Source: Sesamum alatum (taxonomy: Eukaryota > Streptophyta > Magnoliopsida > Lamiales > Pedaliaceae). Taken from it: a stretch of DNA of 64,000 bases. The translations under genes were made by a program, and so were the position numbers. Under the pieces are notes generated by a model. The model was not told where the DNA came from. It was given only the letters and a program-made list of their open reading frames with translations, and ran no database searches. Below are positions 45,199-57,367 of the stretch, in pieces (the first letter of the stretch is position 1; each line of letters opens with the position of its first letter). The DNA lies in the NCBI GenBank assembly GCA_034509735.1, contig JACGWO010000005.1:18961264-19025263 (forward strand). Reading direction: 5' to 3'.

Positions 45199-45543
45199 AG
45201 TATAAATTACACTTTTAGTTTTATAGGATAGGGGGTTCAAGACATTAGTCCTCTGCTTTATGGGGTTTTCAAATTGATCCTGAAATTAAAAAAATTCGAC
45301 ACATTTAATACTAATGGTCCTCAATTGAGAAAACTCGACACGTTAGTCCTATGCTGTACGGGATTTATGGGACTAAATGTGTCGAGTTTTCATAATTTTG
45401 GGACCATTTTGAAAATTCTGTAAAGCATGAGAGTAAATATGTCGAGTTTTTTCAATTATGCTATAATTTGGAAAATTCGTAAATCAGAAGAATAAAAGAC
45501 GTTTAACTCACTGTCTTATGGGATTAAAAGTATAATTTCACCA
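45199..45543. mobile_element. Inverted-repeat MITE, about 345 bp
   Basis: The left end gtataaattacactttta pairs with the right end taaaagtataatttcac. Inner words (tcgacacattta and aaatgtgtcgag, ttagtcc and gggacta) recur in both directions. No clear target duplication is visible. It resembles the 47.3-kb and 6.7-kb elements in style but is more degraded. Confidence 0.6.
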
Positions 45544-46478
45544 ATAGTGCGCTATAAATTCAATTAACCTAAAAAAAGCTTAATTTTGTAATTGATATGG
45601 AGTAGTAAGCATCGCCCTATAAATTCAAATTAACCTCTTCTTCTTCAAATTCAATTCATGCAATTCATCACTCAAATTGAGGTCAGAAAAATCAAGAATT
45701 CTAACATCTAAATGAGGGAAGAGAAGAAAATTGTTAAAGTTTAATATTGGAAAAAATATATTTTAATTATAATAAATTAAAATAAAATTAATAAGTTAAA
45801 GGCTCAAATTTTATTATATTTTACAGACTCAAATTTAAATAATGAATGAGTACAGTAAATATACAAAAGAACTTTCATGTAAAAGATTATTAATTTGGTA
45901 ATAAAAGTAAGTTATTAATTATTTAATTTGTTAGATAAAAATGAGTAATTACATATCTATTTTTTTTCTTTAAAAAATATGATAAAAAATAATTTATTCA
46001 TTTTTTTTCTGAAAGTGTTTAACTTTATGTTAAGCATATATATATATATATATTGTCAATTTCTTTTCAAAAGTATACATGAGTTGTTGGGATATTATAT
46101 TTATTGTGTATGTATTATATATATATATTAACTTATTACTTCACTTTTAATTTAAATTCTTCATTTATTAAAAATTCTTTTTAGTTAGAAAATAATTTGG
46201 TGATGATTTAATGTGCAATACTATATTATATTGTGAATAATATAATTATTCAAGGCATGAGGGACAATTTTGTTCAATTGGGGGGTAAGTGTTACATTTG
46301 TTAGTTTATGGGGGTAAATGTTACATCACGAATAGTTCAAGGGGGCAAATTGTATTTAACCCTTATTTTTATGTTGTTTTCACAGACCCACTGTTTATAA
46401 TGATAAGAAGTTCTTATCTTTTAAATTATTTTAAATTCAAATGTCAAAGTAGTTACGATTTGATATATAATAGTGACT

Positions 46479-46516
<38 letters not shown>

Positions 46517-47311
46517 GTTAATTAACTTGAATGACCTATCTTTTATCATAACTTTTTTTAAATCCCAAAATATTATATCTGCCCTCGTGTGTAAACATGA
46601 GTAATTGTAGTCAATATCTTTGACTTATAAAATCTTTCAATGCACACTCAACTAGTACATATATATAAATTAATTGGTGTATTTATTACATTTTCACGAT
46701 TTTTGTACTAAATATATTTAACTTAGATTAAATTTATTTATATATATAAAACTAAAAATACATAGAAATATGTTGTAGTCTAGATATTGAATTTTAGAAA
46801 TAAATTTGATTTATTTTTTTCTTAAATACATATAAATATATTTATAGTCTCAATATTGAATTTTTTGAAATAAATTTGATTTATTTTTTTCTTGATTTTA
46901 TTAAATATCTATCAAAATAGATATTTAATATACATGTTCTTATATACTTTAAAAAAAGATAAAAAAAAACAATATTGATTAGATTCTTTGGTATAAATAT
47001 TAATATTTTTATTTTTTATTTTTTTTAAAAAAAAACTTGTTAGATAATATCGATTAGATTCTTTTCAATAAATTCAATATTTTTAATTCTTTATCTAAAA
47101 ACACTATAATTAATTTAGATCTCTTTTGGATAATATATACTAATATTTTTTAATTGTTATCTGAAAAATATGTTATGTTCCATTTGGCAAAATACAGCTC
47201 ATTGAGGTTGTCCACGTCCACGCATACGTGGCGCTTAGGTGGATAGTTTCAATGATTCTGTTTTATTATATATATTTTAACTCTATTCGTAGATCAATTA
47301 AAAAGTATTGA
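45544..47311. other. AT-rich intergenic DNA with a (TA)n tract
   Basis: There is no coding signal. The interval 46,262-46,366 carries gggggtaagtgttaca and ttgtatttaaccctt, a scrap of a MITE like those nearby. A (ta)n run of about 30 bp lies at 46,481-46,513. A diverged direct repeat (tagaaataaatttgatttattt) occurs near 46,795 and 46,865. Confidence 0.5.
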
Positions 47312-47320
47312 TATAATTAA

Positions 47321-47813
47321 GGGATAATTACATTCCCTTTGCCTAAGGTTTGGTGTAATTATACGTAGACCCCTATGGTTTGAAAAATTACATTTAGTAC
47401 CCTTAAAGTTTGTAACAAATAGTCCATCCGTTATTCAAAATTCACCAAATTTATTAATATTTGCAAAAAAACTGAATGAAAATCATTATTTACCATCGAT
47501 TGACTTATTACTTAATTATTGCAGGTCAAACAAATCTTTTTATGATCAAAATACCCTTATACATATTAACATGTGAGAAGGTATATCTCTATCATTATAA
47601 GGGTAGTTTGATCCGGAAAAAATTATCTAACCCACAATAAGTCAATAATAAGTCAATCAATAATAAATGTCGATTTTTATTTATTTTTTTGTTAATAACA
47701 ATAAATTCGGTGAATTTTGACTAATGGAGGGACCTATTTGTTGGACGGAAGCAAACTTTAGAAGTACTAGATGCAACTTTTCGAACCACAGAGGAGGGGA
47801 ATGTAATTATCCC
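47321..47813. mobile_element. 493-bp Mutator-type MITE
   Basis: The terminal inverted repeats are gggataattacattccc and its reverse complement (gggaatgtaattatccc). The 9-bp target duplication tataattaa is at 47,312-47,320 and 47,814-47,822. Inverted similarity continues inward (for example tggtttgaaaaattacatttagtac against gtactagatgcaacttttcgaacca). Size, ends and duplication length match the MITE in Copia-A. It has no coding capacity. Confidence 0.87.
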
Positions 47814-47822
47814 TATAATTAA

Positions 47823-48502
47823 TTAACTAAAGAGATGGTTAGTTGTGAAGAAATGAGTAGGAAAAAATACAATTTTGGTCCTGTAACTTTAGGGGTGACA
47901 TATTTTGTCCTACACGAATTGATTTTTGTAATTTAGTCCACTAATTTTAAATTTTTGACAAATTTAGACATTCTTCGACCGATTTGGCTAAAAAATTTCT
48001 TGTTGTATCTGGTGCATAAAAATACGGCACATACAATTTATTCAAGGCAAACAAAAGTAATTCTGCAATTTGGTTGGTAATTTGATCTAAATCGAGAGTT
48101 GTTATGATACAATTTTTTTTTGTAAGTTGTTTCAATTTAAATTAATTTTATAATAACATATCTAATTGCTTATTTTGTTTGTTCCTGTTCAAGAATAGGT
48201 ACGCCACGTGGGCCATCCTTGATGCGCCTAGGAAGTGCTTCACATTAGTAGGGCTGCATATTTGGGCAGGAGTGTATTGTTAGTTATTCTAGCCATATCA
48301 ACCATCATTCTGAAATCTTTGTGCACTTCCTGTCTGCTTTAATGTGTATCTAATTTGCACCCTTTGTCCTGATGTGTTGGCTTAGTGGGATATTTGTTAG
48401 TGGGGCGCAACTGATTTGAGCAACTCCTCGGCCACTAACAGGTTGCTGTGAATATTGCACTTTGATCTTTGGGCTTAAAGTAACTCGTTCTTGTTGTGAT
48501 GT
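47823..48502. other. No gene; MITE scrap at the left
   Basis: The interval 47,866-47,945 (aatacaattttggtcctgt and following) is like one end of an inverted-repeat element, and 48,090-48,120 may be a weak partner. The interval 48,180-48,500 is single-copy-looking DNA without a recognisable frame. Confidence 0.4.
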
Positions 48503-48512
48503 TATTATTGCA

Positions 48513-50421
48513 GAGTTAATTGTAAAATTAGTTTCACACTATAAGTCCTTTTACAACTTTAGTCTTATACTTTTGAAAATAACCAAAACCTAGTTCCACA
48601 CTTTAAGATATTTTTTTATTTTTATTAAATTAGTCCTATCATTAAAAATCTGACAAAAAAGTAAAAAAATTGTTAGGAGTTGGGGGGGGGGGGGGGGGAA
48701 TGGCAGAACAGGTTTTGGGAGGAGATAATTGAAAAATTAGTCCCACGCTATAGACCCTTTGGCAATTTTAGTCCCATGCTTTTAAAAATAGCCAAGTTAC
48801 CCCCCCCATGGTAACAGTTTTTTGCAAAACTAGTTATGCCATTAAAAATGAGATAGACCGGCCTCATTCTTAGCACATGGCTGCAAGTACTACCGGTTAT
48901 AGGGGGAAAATTGACAGTTTTAGGTTAATGTGGGAATTTAGTTAAAAAAAAATTACCTATTTATCCAACTCAGTCAAAATTGAGGAGAGAGAAAATCACC
49001 TCATGCTTCCCAAAACGAAACCCTAATCCTCTTTCTCTACTGAAATTGAATTTGAAGGTGACTGAAGAGAAATGTTGATCGACATGATAGCAAGAGTGAA
49101 GACGTGATTATTAGCAAGAGACAGTACTTCATCCTCATGAGTTAATCAAATGCCCTACTCCAGATTATGGTATGTAAAAGACTTTAGTGTTTTTTAATTT
49201 TCTTTTGTGTTTTGGTGAAAATTACTGAAGAAATATATATATATATATATTAATGTTTTTGGGAGTTGATGTTTTCATATTTTGAGACATATGAATTTTT
49301 GTTGCCTGCTTTGTCGATCTTTGTGTTGTCACTTATGCTTTTGGGAATTTTTGTGGTCCCAGTTGCATGTTTTGTTGCCTTTTGTGGCTTTATGGACATG
49401 TATTTCCTTTTTTCTTTTATTTTTTTAAATTGACAGAAAAAGATGATATGGGCCAACCAGAATACCCTAATTTAGGGCTTTGAAATAGACAAAATCTCTC
49501 AAATTTCCTACACCCAACTGCATCATGAGTCAAATTCAGAATCACAATTGTTTTCTTAAAGGCAATACATGTCCATAAAGGCACAAAGACAAAGCAAGCA
49601 TAAGGGCCCACAAAAATTCCGAAAAGCATAAGGCACAACACAAAAATTGACAAAACAAGCAACATTAATTCACATATATCAAAACATGAAAATATCAACT
49701 CCAAAAACATACATAATTATGTTTTTCTTCAGTAATCTCATCAAATATACAAAAAATAGAATAAAAAAAACTAAGTCTTTTACATTATTATAACCTGGAG
49801 TAGGGAATTGAGTTAACTCACGAGGGTGAAGCATTTTCTCTTGCTAAACAATCATGTCTTCACTCCTACTGCCTCGCCGAAAAATTTTCCTCTTCAGTCT
49901 CCTTCGGATTCAATATCAGCCGAGAATGGGATTAGGGTTTTGTTTTGGAAAGAAATAAAGTGATTTTCTCTCTCTATTTTGACTACTTGGAAATGGGTAT
50001 TCATTCTTAAGTAAATTTTCCCCTTTATCTGAAAATGTCAGTTTCATTCCCTTTAAATTGGTAACACTAACGGCCATGTGCATGTGGCCCTTCCATCATA
50101 TTTTTAACGGTGGGACTAGTTTTCCCAAAAAAATATTAATGTATCTCACTAAGTTTGACTATTTTCAAAAGAATGGGACAAAAGGGACCTATAGTATGGG
50201 ATCAATTTGGCAATTGACTCCCCCCAAAAACCCATTTTGCCAGTCTACCCCACTTCAACTATCATACTAACACTTTTTTGGCTTTTTCGTCACATTCTTA
50301 ACAACATGACTAGTTTTCTAAAAAAAATATTAAAGTGTGGGGACTAAGTTAGGCTATTTCGAAAAACATGGACTGAAGTTGCAAAGTATCCTATAATGTA
50401 GGACTATCTTGCAATTAACTG
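48513..50421. mobile_element. 1.9-kb long-inverted-repeat (foldback / long-TIR Mutator-like) element
   Basis: It is bordered by a perfect 10-bp duplication tattattgca (48,503-48,512 and 50,422-50,431). The left arm runs from 48,513 to about 49,410 and the right arm back from 50,421 to about 49,555. Paired landmarks are agttaattg with caattaact at the ends; aaaacgaaaccctaatcc (49,013) with ggattagggttttgttttgg; ctactccagattatgg (49,154) with ataacctggagtag; tttatggacatgtatt (49,389) with aatacatgtccataaa. The loop is about 150 bp. A g17 run lies at 48,682-48,698. I see no transposase. Confidence 0.85.
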
Positions 50422-50431
50422 TATTATTGCA

Positions 50432-50605
50432 TTTGTGCTTCTTTACTAAATGGCTTTGCTACACTTTGGGTCTTGATAAAAAAGTGATGCACTATGAGTC
50501 ATGAATATTCTATTTGGCCGAAATAGTTAAACCCCCCATGTTAAGAAAATAGGCAAAAAGAAAAAAAACCCCTATTTTCAAAAATCCTGTGCGAAATCCC
50601 CCTTT
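50432..50605. other. Short intergenic gap
   Basis: AT-rich with no feature seen. It separates the foldback element from the old copia LTR. Confidence 0.4.
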
Positions 50606-50860
50606 TGTTTGAATAAGTGACCACCAAGTAAATCTTTTTGCCTTCTTGTAATCTATTTGTAAACAATCTTATTCAATAAAATATTTAATATTATGAGAAT
50701 TGTTCTTTGGCCACTTTAATCCATCATGTTTAATTCATGCATTTTATCTGTACATGTCATGGTTGAAGCCCCTAAATCATAGAAGCTATGGAAGTTGGAT
50801 TGCACATATAATGGCAGCCATAAAACCAACTTTTTAGGTTTGATCTAGAATGTTTCAAGG
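50606..50860 (+). mobile_element. Copia-D: old LTR, first part
   Basis: It starts tgtttgaataagtgacc, a diverged copy of the tgttagaattggtgacc end seen inverted at 51,684. It follows that LTR (ttgttctttggcc, gtttgatctagaatgtttcaag) for about 255 bp and then stops where an inverted LTR begins. Confidence 0.65.
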
Positions 50861-51684
50861 GCACGAAATTGCAATCGGTTCCCATTTTGGATTTCGATAT
50901 CTATGTATCAACTCTACACTTTGTGCTACTCATTTATTAATATAGGAAACTCCTTTCCTATTTGATCAACTACCGTGGCCACGAATTTTGGAGAACACAA
51001 TGTAGAGAACATAGGGGATTCTTCATCATCTCATGATGAGCGATGGATCCTATCTTGGAACTCACCAACCTCCATATATGCTCTGACTATGTGTGAAACA
51101 TGGCTTTTTAACAACTATAGAAGAAACCATAGTTGTGTCAGACATGATCAAGTCATAGCCGTCCTATGCACAAGGTTACTGTGGAACCTTAAGTCAAAGG
51201 ACCACTTAATGCACTACCATAACAAAAGGAGAATCAAGTCATACCGATCATGCCCCACAAGGTTTCCATATGACATATCCTATGGACCAGTTCAATGAAC
51301 TTGATAACTCTTTATCAAGCACCTACTAAAGTGCGCAGACGTCATACGCCATTGTCTATGAAACACAACAATCATCATATGAACGCATCACTTAGTGCAA
51401 GTCTCTAAGGAATCATGGTTGATGCCCCGTCTCGATCGATTCATTGACTTGGAACATTTTAGATCAAACCATAGAGATTGGTTTCATGGTCGCCATCATA
51501 TGCACGAGCCAACCCCGTAGCATTATGATCCAAGGGCTTCAACCAAATACATACAAATATTGTATTAATCATAAGATGAAGATGGCAAAGAACAATTCTT
51601 AATATAAAAAGTTTATGAAAAAAGATCGTTTAGAATGGCAGACAATGAGCCAACAATTGGCTTGACGGTCACCAATTCTAACAT
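50861..51684 (-). mobile_element. Inverted copia LTR fragment inside the Copia-D LTR
   Basis: Read on the minus strand it begins at 51,684 with tgttagaattggtgacc and carries the shared words gactttgcactaag-like ttgcactaagtgat and gtggccacgg. It stops near 50,861. The plus-strand LTR resumes at 51,687, about 60 bp further along the LTR than where it stopped. The piece is thus a broken insertion or an inversion. Confidence 0.65.
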
Positions 51685-51686
51685 TG

Positions 51687-53254
51687 TATTCATACGATGA
51701 GTGTGGTGTTTCATTGATAGGCATATGCATTTATGAACTTTAGGTGCTTGACGATGGGTAATGAAGTTCACTGAACTGACTTGCAAGAGTTGTTATATTG
51801 AAGCCTCATGTGGCATGATCGGGATAGCTAAAACTCCTAAGTTGCGATAGTGCTTTTAGATTACAATACGGTCATGATTTGGACATAGTCGAAACATGCA
51901 TGGAGGTTGGTGAGTTCCGAGATGGGAACTGCGGCTTATCATGAGATGATAACAAGCCTGCTATGCTCTTTTCAGTATGCGTCTATGGAGCCCATGGCCG
52001 TGGCGGTTGATCAAATAGGAAAAGGTATTTTCCTATATTGATTTGGAAGCATAATTTGGAGAGTTGATACATAGACATAAAGGCGATAATGGGAATCAAT
52101 AACCAATTCCATACCTTTGACTTTGATCAAGAGGTTAGCAGTAGAAGGATTGTACATGGTACGCGTAGCTCACAACTTCATGTTAAATTCACCTAAGACT
52201 AGTGCCATGGACCGTTGCTAGATGACCATTCATGTCCAAAGGGTACCCTCCAATTAAGGAGTTATGAGGGTGATTAAATTGTGAGATCCAATTTAATCTC
52301 GAGAAAATGAGATGAAAATTAAATCGTATTCTTGATACAAGCTCAAGGCTAGTTGAAGGTGAATCTAAAGGGTTACACAAATCCCTGACGAGGGGAGTTA
52401 ATTAGTGAATTAGCTCCAGAAGAAGAGGATCAATTTAAAGTGTTAAATTAATCCACATGTTTAAAATAATCAGATTATTTATATGGACCAATTTTGGTAG
52501 GAAGTAAAAGAGACCTAATTAATCAGATTAATTAGTTTTGGACTTGGTCTTAATTAATAGGGATTAATAAGTGGTTATGGTCAAACATTATTTAGATTAA
52601 TTTGGACTTAGAATAAATTGATAGGGGATCAATTAAACCTAGGCCTAACATTAATAAGACATTAATGTTTTTTAGGCCACTTAGAAGCTCACAAGTCCAC
52701 AATTAACTTGGTGACCCTTTAAAAAGGGGAGAGGTTGCCGGTTAACACACACCAACACATACTTGAGTGTGCAAAAATCGGCATCCCTTGTAGAATGCTC
52801 CCTTGAATTGTTCAAACACACACAAACTCTCTAAACCCGAACCTACTACTTTCAAAACCATAGAATAGATCAAGTGCCAACCCTTCTTCGATCAAGCAAA
52901 TCGATTAAACGGATCTTTCCTCGGTGATGTTGATTACCGTTAGAGGAATGCCATTTGGACTTCTAAGCGTGGGACGTAGGCAATCGTGTAGAAGGTTCAA
53001 GGAGCCGCTCTCTAGGGTTCTTGCCATTGAAGCCGTGGACATGTTTGGAGCAGTCGATCTGTGCGGCTGGGGTGCCTTTGCTATTGTAATTGAAAGGTAA
53101 ATTTGCCAACCATATAATTGATTTCTATAACGTATGAGATCCAAGTCTTAAACGATCACGAGATGCAGGATTAGATCCCAAAAATATTTGTTATTTGTTT
53201 TTGAAATTTTTATTTTCCGAGTTATGTGCATTTTGGGACGATACAAAACGTTCA
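51687..53254 (+). mobile_element. Copia-D: old LTR, remaining part
   Basis: The words tgccatggaccgttgctaga (52,204-52,223) and ggttgatcaaatagg are shared with the other LTRs. The LTR end is ttca at 53,251-53,254, followed by a decayed primer-binding site. Heavy divergence from Copia-A to Copia-C marks this as the oldest copia copy in the window. Confidence 0.75.
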
Positions 53255-53270
53255 GTAGCATGAGAGCCCG
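53255..53270 (+). other. Copia-D decayed primer-binding site
   Basis: The sequence gtagcatgagagcccg aligns with gtggtatcagagcctg after the Copia-B LTR, with three or four substitutions in the tRNA-pairing part. The position immediately after the LTR end supports it. Confidence 0.65.
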
Positions 53271-55640
53271 GTCATGTGTATTATTGGATTTAAGTGCCAA
53301 CGTGGTTTAAATTTTATTTTTATCACATGTTCTTGATTCATTTCTTGCGTTAATTGCATGTTTTATTAAATCTTGATTTATGGGCATGTTTAAGTTTTTA
53401 AAATTGATTAGTGTTTTCTGAACTATGAAAGAAATTATTTGTCTAGAGCTGGGCGCATGATGGGTATGAGCGGGCAATAGCCGCACACTGCCCCTGCGCC
53501 TGTGCGAGGCCGTGCACAGCACGGACTCGGTTGCGCAGGATGCCTTCGTAGCCTACATGGCTGAGAGCGCATTGACATGCCAGAAGGGAATCTGGTGCGG
53601 GTGCACAACGGTTATGCTAAGGTTAGGTTCCTGAAATTTTCTTTTTCTTTTTGTAATTTTATTTTAGTTACGATTAATTTTGTATTTTGAAAAATATTTA
53701 TTTTTATGGAAAATTTATTGTGTTAATATAATGGAAAGCGTTTCCTGAATTAAAGTGTGTTGTTTGTAATGTTCAAATATTAAATATGGATATTTTATGA
53801 AAATTTCCAGATTGAATGTGATTTTAAACTTGGTTAGAAATTGCATGTATGGAAAATATGGATTGTCTCATAAAGTTAAAATAGTTTTCTAATTTATTAA
53901 AGTTATTTTTTGTAATGTCTAAAAAAATAATTTGAATTCATTATTTTCAAAAAATTAAGAGTTTAGTTTACTAAATTGGATTATATTGATATGATGAAAA
54001 TTAGAGTTCTAATATTGATTAGGACTCTACCACTTGGAGAGTCCAAGTTGGTGTGGATTCTATTTTTAAAATTAATTTATTAAATTATTTAGATATTAAT
54101 TTTAAAACAAGAATTTATTTTTAATCAAGTGCACATGAATTAATTTTTAACGTTTCATGTAAATTAATATTTGAAATTGATAGTTTGTAATATTTGATTA
54201 GACATGTGGGATATCCTTATTTGGTGAATGATGAATGGGATGATCATGGAGCCCCAGACCTTGTGTGATTGGTTTAATTTTATGGTTGTTGTTTAAATTA
54301 GGCCAACGAGTCTCTTATTTCTATCTCTCATTTTTCTAGGTTGTAAATTTCTATCTGCCTCCTATGTACGACCCCTCGTCTTCTGATCGAGATTTCTTGT
54401 ATTTTTAATCGTAATGAGTTAGTAATTAGGAGTGAGGTTTATTCATTTAATGGAGGTCAAGTCCTTGGAGATGGAGACCCAAACGGTCCGTGGAGATACA
54501 GGCCATGATGGAGAGTCCAAGAAAAAGACTCGAAGGCTCATGAATGTATGCGATACAATTCATGTAATAGTGTAGGCTCTTTATTCATTAAAATACCTAG
54601 ACTAACCAATGACCACCAGAGCTCGATGGATCATAGGATTGGTCTCATGATCATCCATGTAGGAGCATGTTAGGTTATTTATTTATTGTGATGCTCATCT
54701 TATGTATCATATGATTATGCATAGGGGTGGCAACTGGGTGGGTATAATGCGGATTTGGGTTAACCTGAGACACGCCCCACCAGCTCTGAGATGGACCTGG
54801 GACCCGCCCTGTCCCAGCCCGAGCTTTCTTCTATCCTGCCCTTCCCGCTACAGAACCTGCCGAAGCAGGTCTGGCCCGGGTTTCTTTCTTTTTTTTTTTT
54901 TAAGAAAATAAAGAAGATAGAGGCAAGAACAACAAAGGGTACGCGAGGCGGCGCACGGTGAAGCTAGTAGAACGGAGATGTGAGGCTAAGCGGTGGGGGG
55001 CAAGGCGACGGCGAGAAGACGCAGTGGCGGTGCGAGGGGAGAAGATGCAATCGCGATGCGAGGTGAGAAGACACGACGACAACGCGAGGAAGAAGAAACG
55101 ATGGCGACGCAACGCGAGAAGAAACGACGATGAGGAGGAGAAATGAAAACAACACGAGGAAGAATAAACGACGACGAGGCAGGCAAGAAGAAACGATAAA
55201 GTTGGCAAGGTGACGACATGTTACAAACAGAGAAATTGAGAGGAGAGAAGAGAGAGAGCTAGGGCTAAGTAATAGTTTAAATTTATAAATCTAATTTAGT
55301 ATTTGATACATAAAAAATTAATATATATATATATATATTATATCGGGGCCTGAGACCCGGCTTGGACCTGAGCGGGTCTTAGTTTTCAAGACCCACAACC
55401 CGCCCCGCTTCTAATGTTTTGGACCGGAACCCGCTCAGTTATGGGCGGGTCTTGGCAGGTTCGTGTGCAATTGACATCCAGAATTATGCACATATATATA
55501 GATATATATTCGAGAACACATTGTGATGAGGTCTTGCAAACAAACAATCAAAACGAACTCTCATTTAAAAAGAGTCAAATTGAATATTAGACCCATAAAT
55601 GGATAAAATCAAAGAGGATATGATATCTAGGCATTCTATC
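53271..55640 (+). mobile_element. Copia-D leader (old), interrupted by a hAT element
   Basis: It is collinear with the Copia-B leader: a small GC-rich patch (53,450-53,600), gatgatcatggagcccc (54,238), tctgcctcctatgta (54,354), aggagtgaggttt (54,428), and tggatcataggattgg (54,629) against tgggtcgcataggattt in Copia-B. The leader resumes after the hAT element and fades near 55,620-55,640. No gag follows; LINE sequence comes next, so the element is truncated. Confidence 0.68.
54722..55482. mobile_element. 761-bp non-autonomous hAT element
   Basis: The ends are taggggtggcaac (left) and ttgacatccaga (right, reverse complement TCTGGATGTCAA). It is flanked by a perfect 8-bp duplication attatgca (54,714-54,721 and 55,483-55,490), the hAT length. 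Both subterminal regions have gggcgggt and cccgccc words. The inner part is a purine-rich simple sequence (gagaaga, cgacgacg) with a (ta)n run at 55,320-55,338. Open frames there are low-complexity and not genes. Confidence 0.85.
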
Positions 55641-55649
55641 CGCAATCAC

Positions 55650-56050
55650 CAAAATGGACAAAATTTAATCCTCCTGTCAGCCATCTACAATCATCCCCTG
55701 GCGAGGTTACAACAACATGCATCATCGAGCTTAATGAATTTTCTAATTTATATGCTGACCATGAATGGCTTATGCTAGGCAATTTTAATTATATTTTACT
55801 AACTGATGAAAAGTTGGAGTCAATGTCTTACCCTAAAAAAATTTTAAATTTAAAAATTGTATGCGATATAGTAACATGTTTGATCCGGGATATATTCGAC
55901 ATAAATTTATGTGGACAAACAGAAAATATGTTAAATATTTTATATGTGAACGGTTAGATCGTGCTCAGCTAATATCCTTTGGTGTAATACCTTTTCATAA
56001 GCATCTATTACTCACCTTAGCTCTAACACTTAATACCACTTGCAGATTTT
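55650..56050 (+). pseudogene. LINE (L1-type) endonuclease fragment
   Basis: One frame reads ELNEFSNLYADHEWLMLGNF, then NYILLTDEKL. After a shift, another reads FDPGYIRHKFMWTNR, then FICERLDRAQ. These are the order and spacing of the plant L1 endonuclease C-half: LGDFN-like, the DEK segment, FTWTN-like, then ERLDRA. The canonical GDFN aspartate is Asn here. At least two frame changes are present, and neither reverse transcriptase nor poly-A tail is seen. The enzyme would nick target DNA to start LINE insertion. Confidence 0.8.
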
Positions 56051-57290
56051 AATTAATACCTCCTAATAAGATGTGGATGCATACGTGGAATACAACAAGG
56101 ATATGACGAGGTCTCTACACGAGACCAACCTCCCCCAATCTTTCAATTTTCGGAATTGCCCTTTGTATTTATTTAATAGCCTCTCGCACGTGATGATTTT
56201 TTTTCAACGACCCAAGTATCACTAGGGCCCACCAACTTGAATGTGTCATAATAGAAACCCTACAAAACATGCACAATTACATGGAAACATGCATTAAGAA
56301 CACAAAAACATGAACAATTACAGGGAAGCTTAAACGACATACTAACCTTTGAACTTGGGCAACCAGAAAACCTTCTGCTTCAATTATTATTCGTCCATGA
56401 TGTCTTCATTGTCACTAGAATATCCTTAAGTACATGAACTATTCTTGAGATGCTCATCCAAACAATTTACTTTCTGCCAATTTATGCCGGACAAGGGCTG
56501 TTAAAGTTGTATGATGCTTGACTTTGTTTCCGTGATCGATGACCACTACTTTCTTCAATTACCTCAACACCACAAACACAAAACATGACATTTAAATCCA
56601 TTATAAAATTCATTATTAATATGTGAGTATTAAGCACCCAAAATCCACATATGGACTGTTATTAACAGAAGTCAAAACAATATAATGTCCGAGTAACATA
56701 GCTTTCTTCACAAACTGCCTGCATATCCAAAAAGTTAGAAACACAAATGCCAAAAATAAACTACACCACATTCGTAGGAATATAGATATTATGGACAAGA
56801 ATGCACAATTGACTAGGATTGAACTCGTATAATCGTAAGCAACAATCGATCACATATCAAACACATAACTGTTAGTCACAAATAATACCAACTCAATAAG
56901 ATAGTACAACACATTTAACTAATTGTCCCTTCACATTTATTACCTACATTCATGGAAATAAAAGGGAAATGTACCTCACCTCATTTTCACACTCTCACCA
57001 ACTCCATACACTCGATGACTTATTGAAGCTAAAATTGATTTCTGATATAGAATTTATTGACAAATTGACCATACACTAACTCAAAAATTCTTGATCACAA
57101 TATATACCTTTTTTAGATGCTCTTTCCACTTTATATGATTTTTTTTTCATTGGATGGCAGAAGATTCCTTAAAAAATTATCCAGAGTATAGTCTTGCTGG
57201 GGCTAAACAACAAAATGTACTACCAATTTTAATGAGTATTACCCTAATTTTGCGAAATTCATCAAATTTAAATTCTGAATATAACTGATA
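56051..57290. other. No gene recognised
   Basis: AT-rich DNA with short frames lacking domains. No repeat borders are visible. Confidence 0.4.
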
Positions 57291-57367
57291 AAGTTGAGTC
57301 AACATTTTCTCCTTATTAATCGGTTGTACATAATTATCTTTAACTCCTCCTTCTGGATTTTGGTGCA

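Noticed and set aside
54900..55219. Ser/Leu/Phe-rich minus-strand frames that look like membrane proteins
   Set aside because: They arise from purine-rich simple sequence inside a non-autonomous hAT element.
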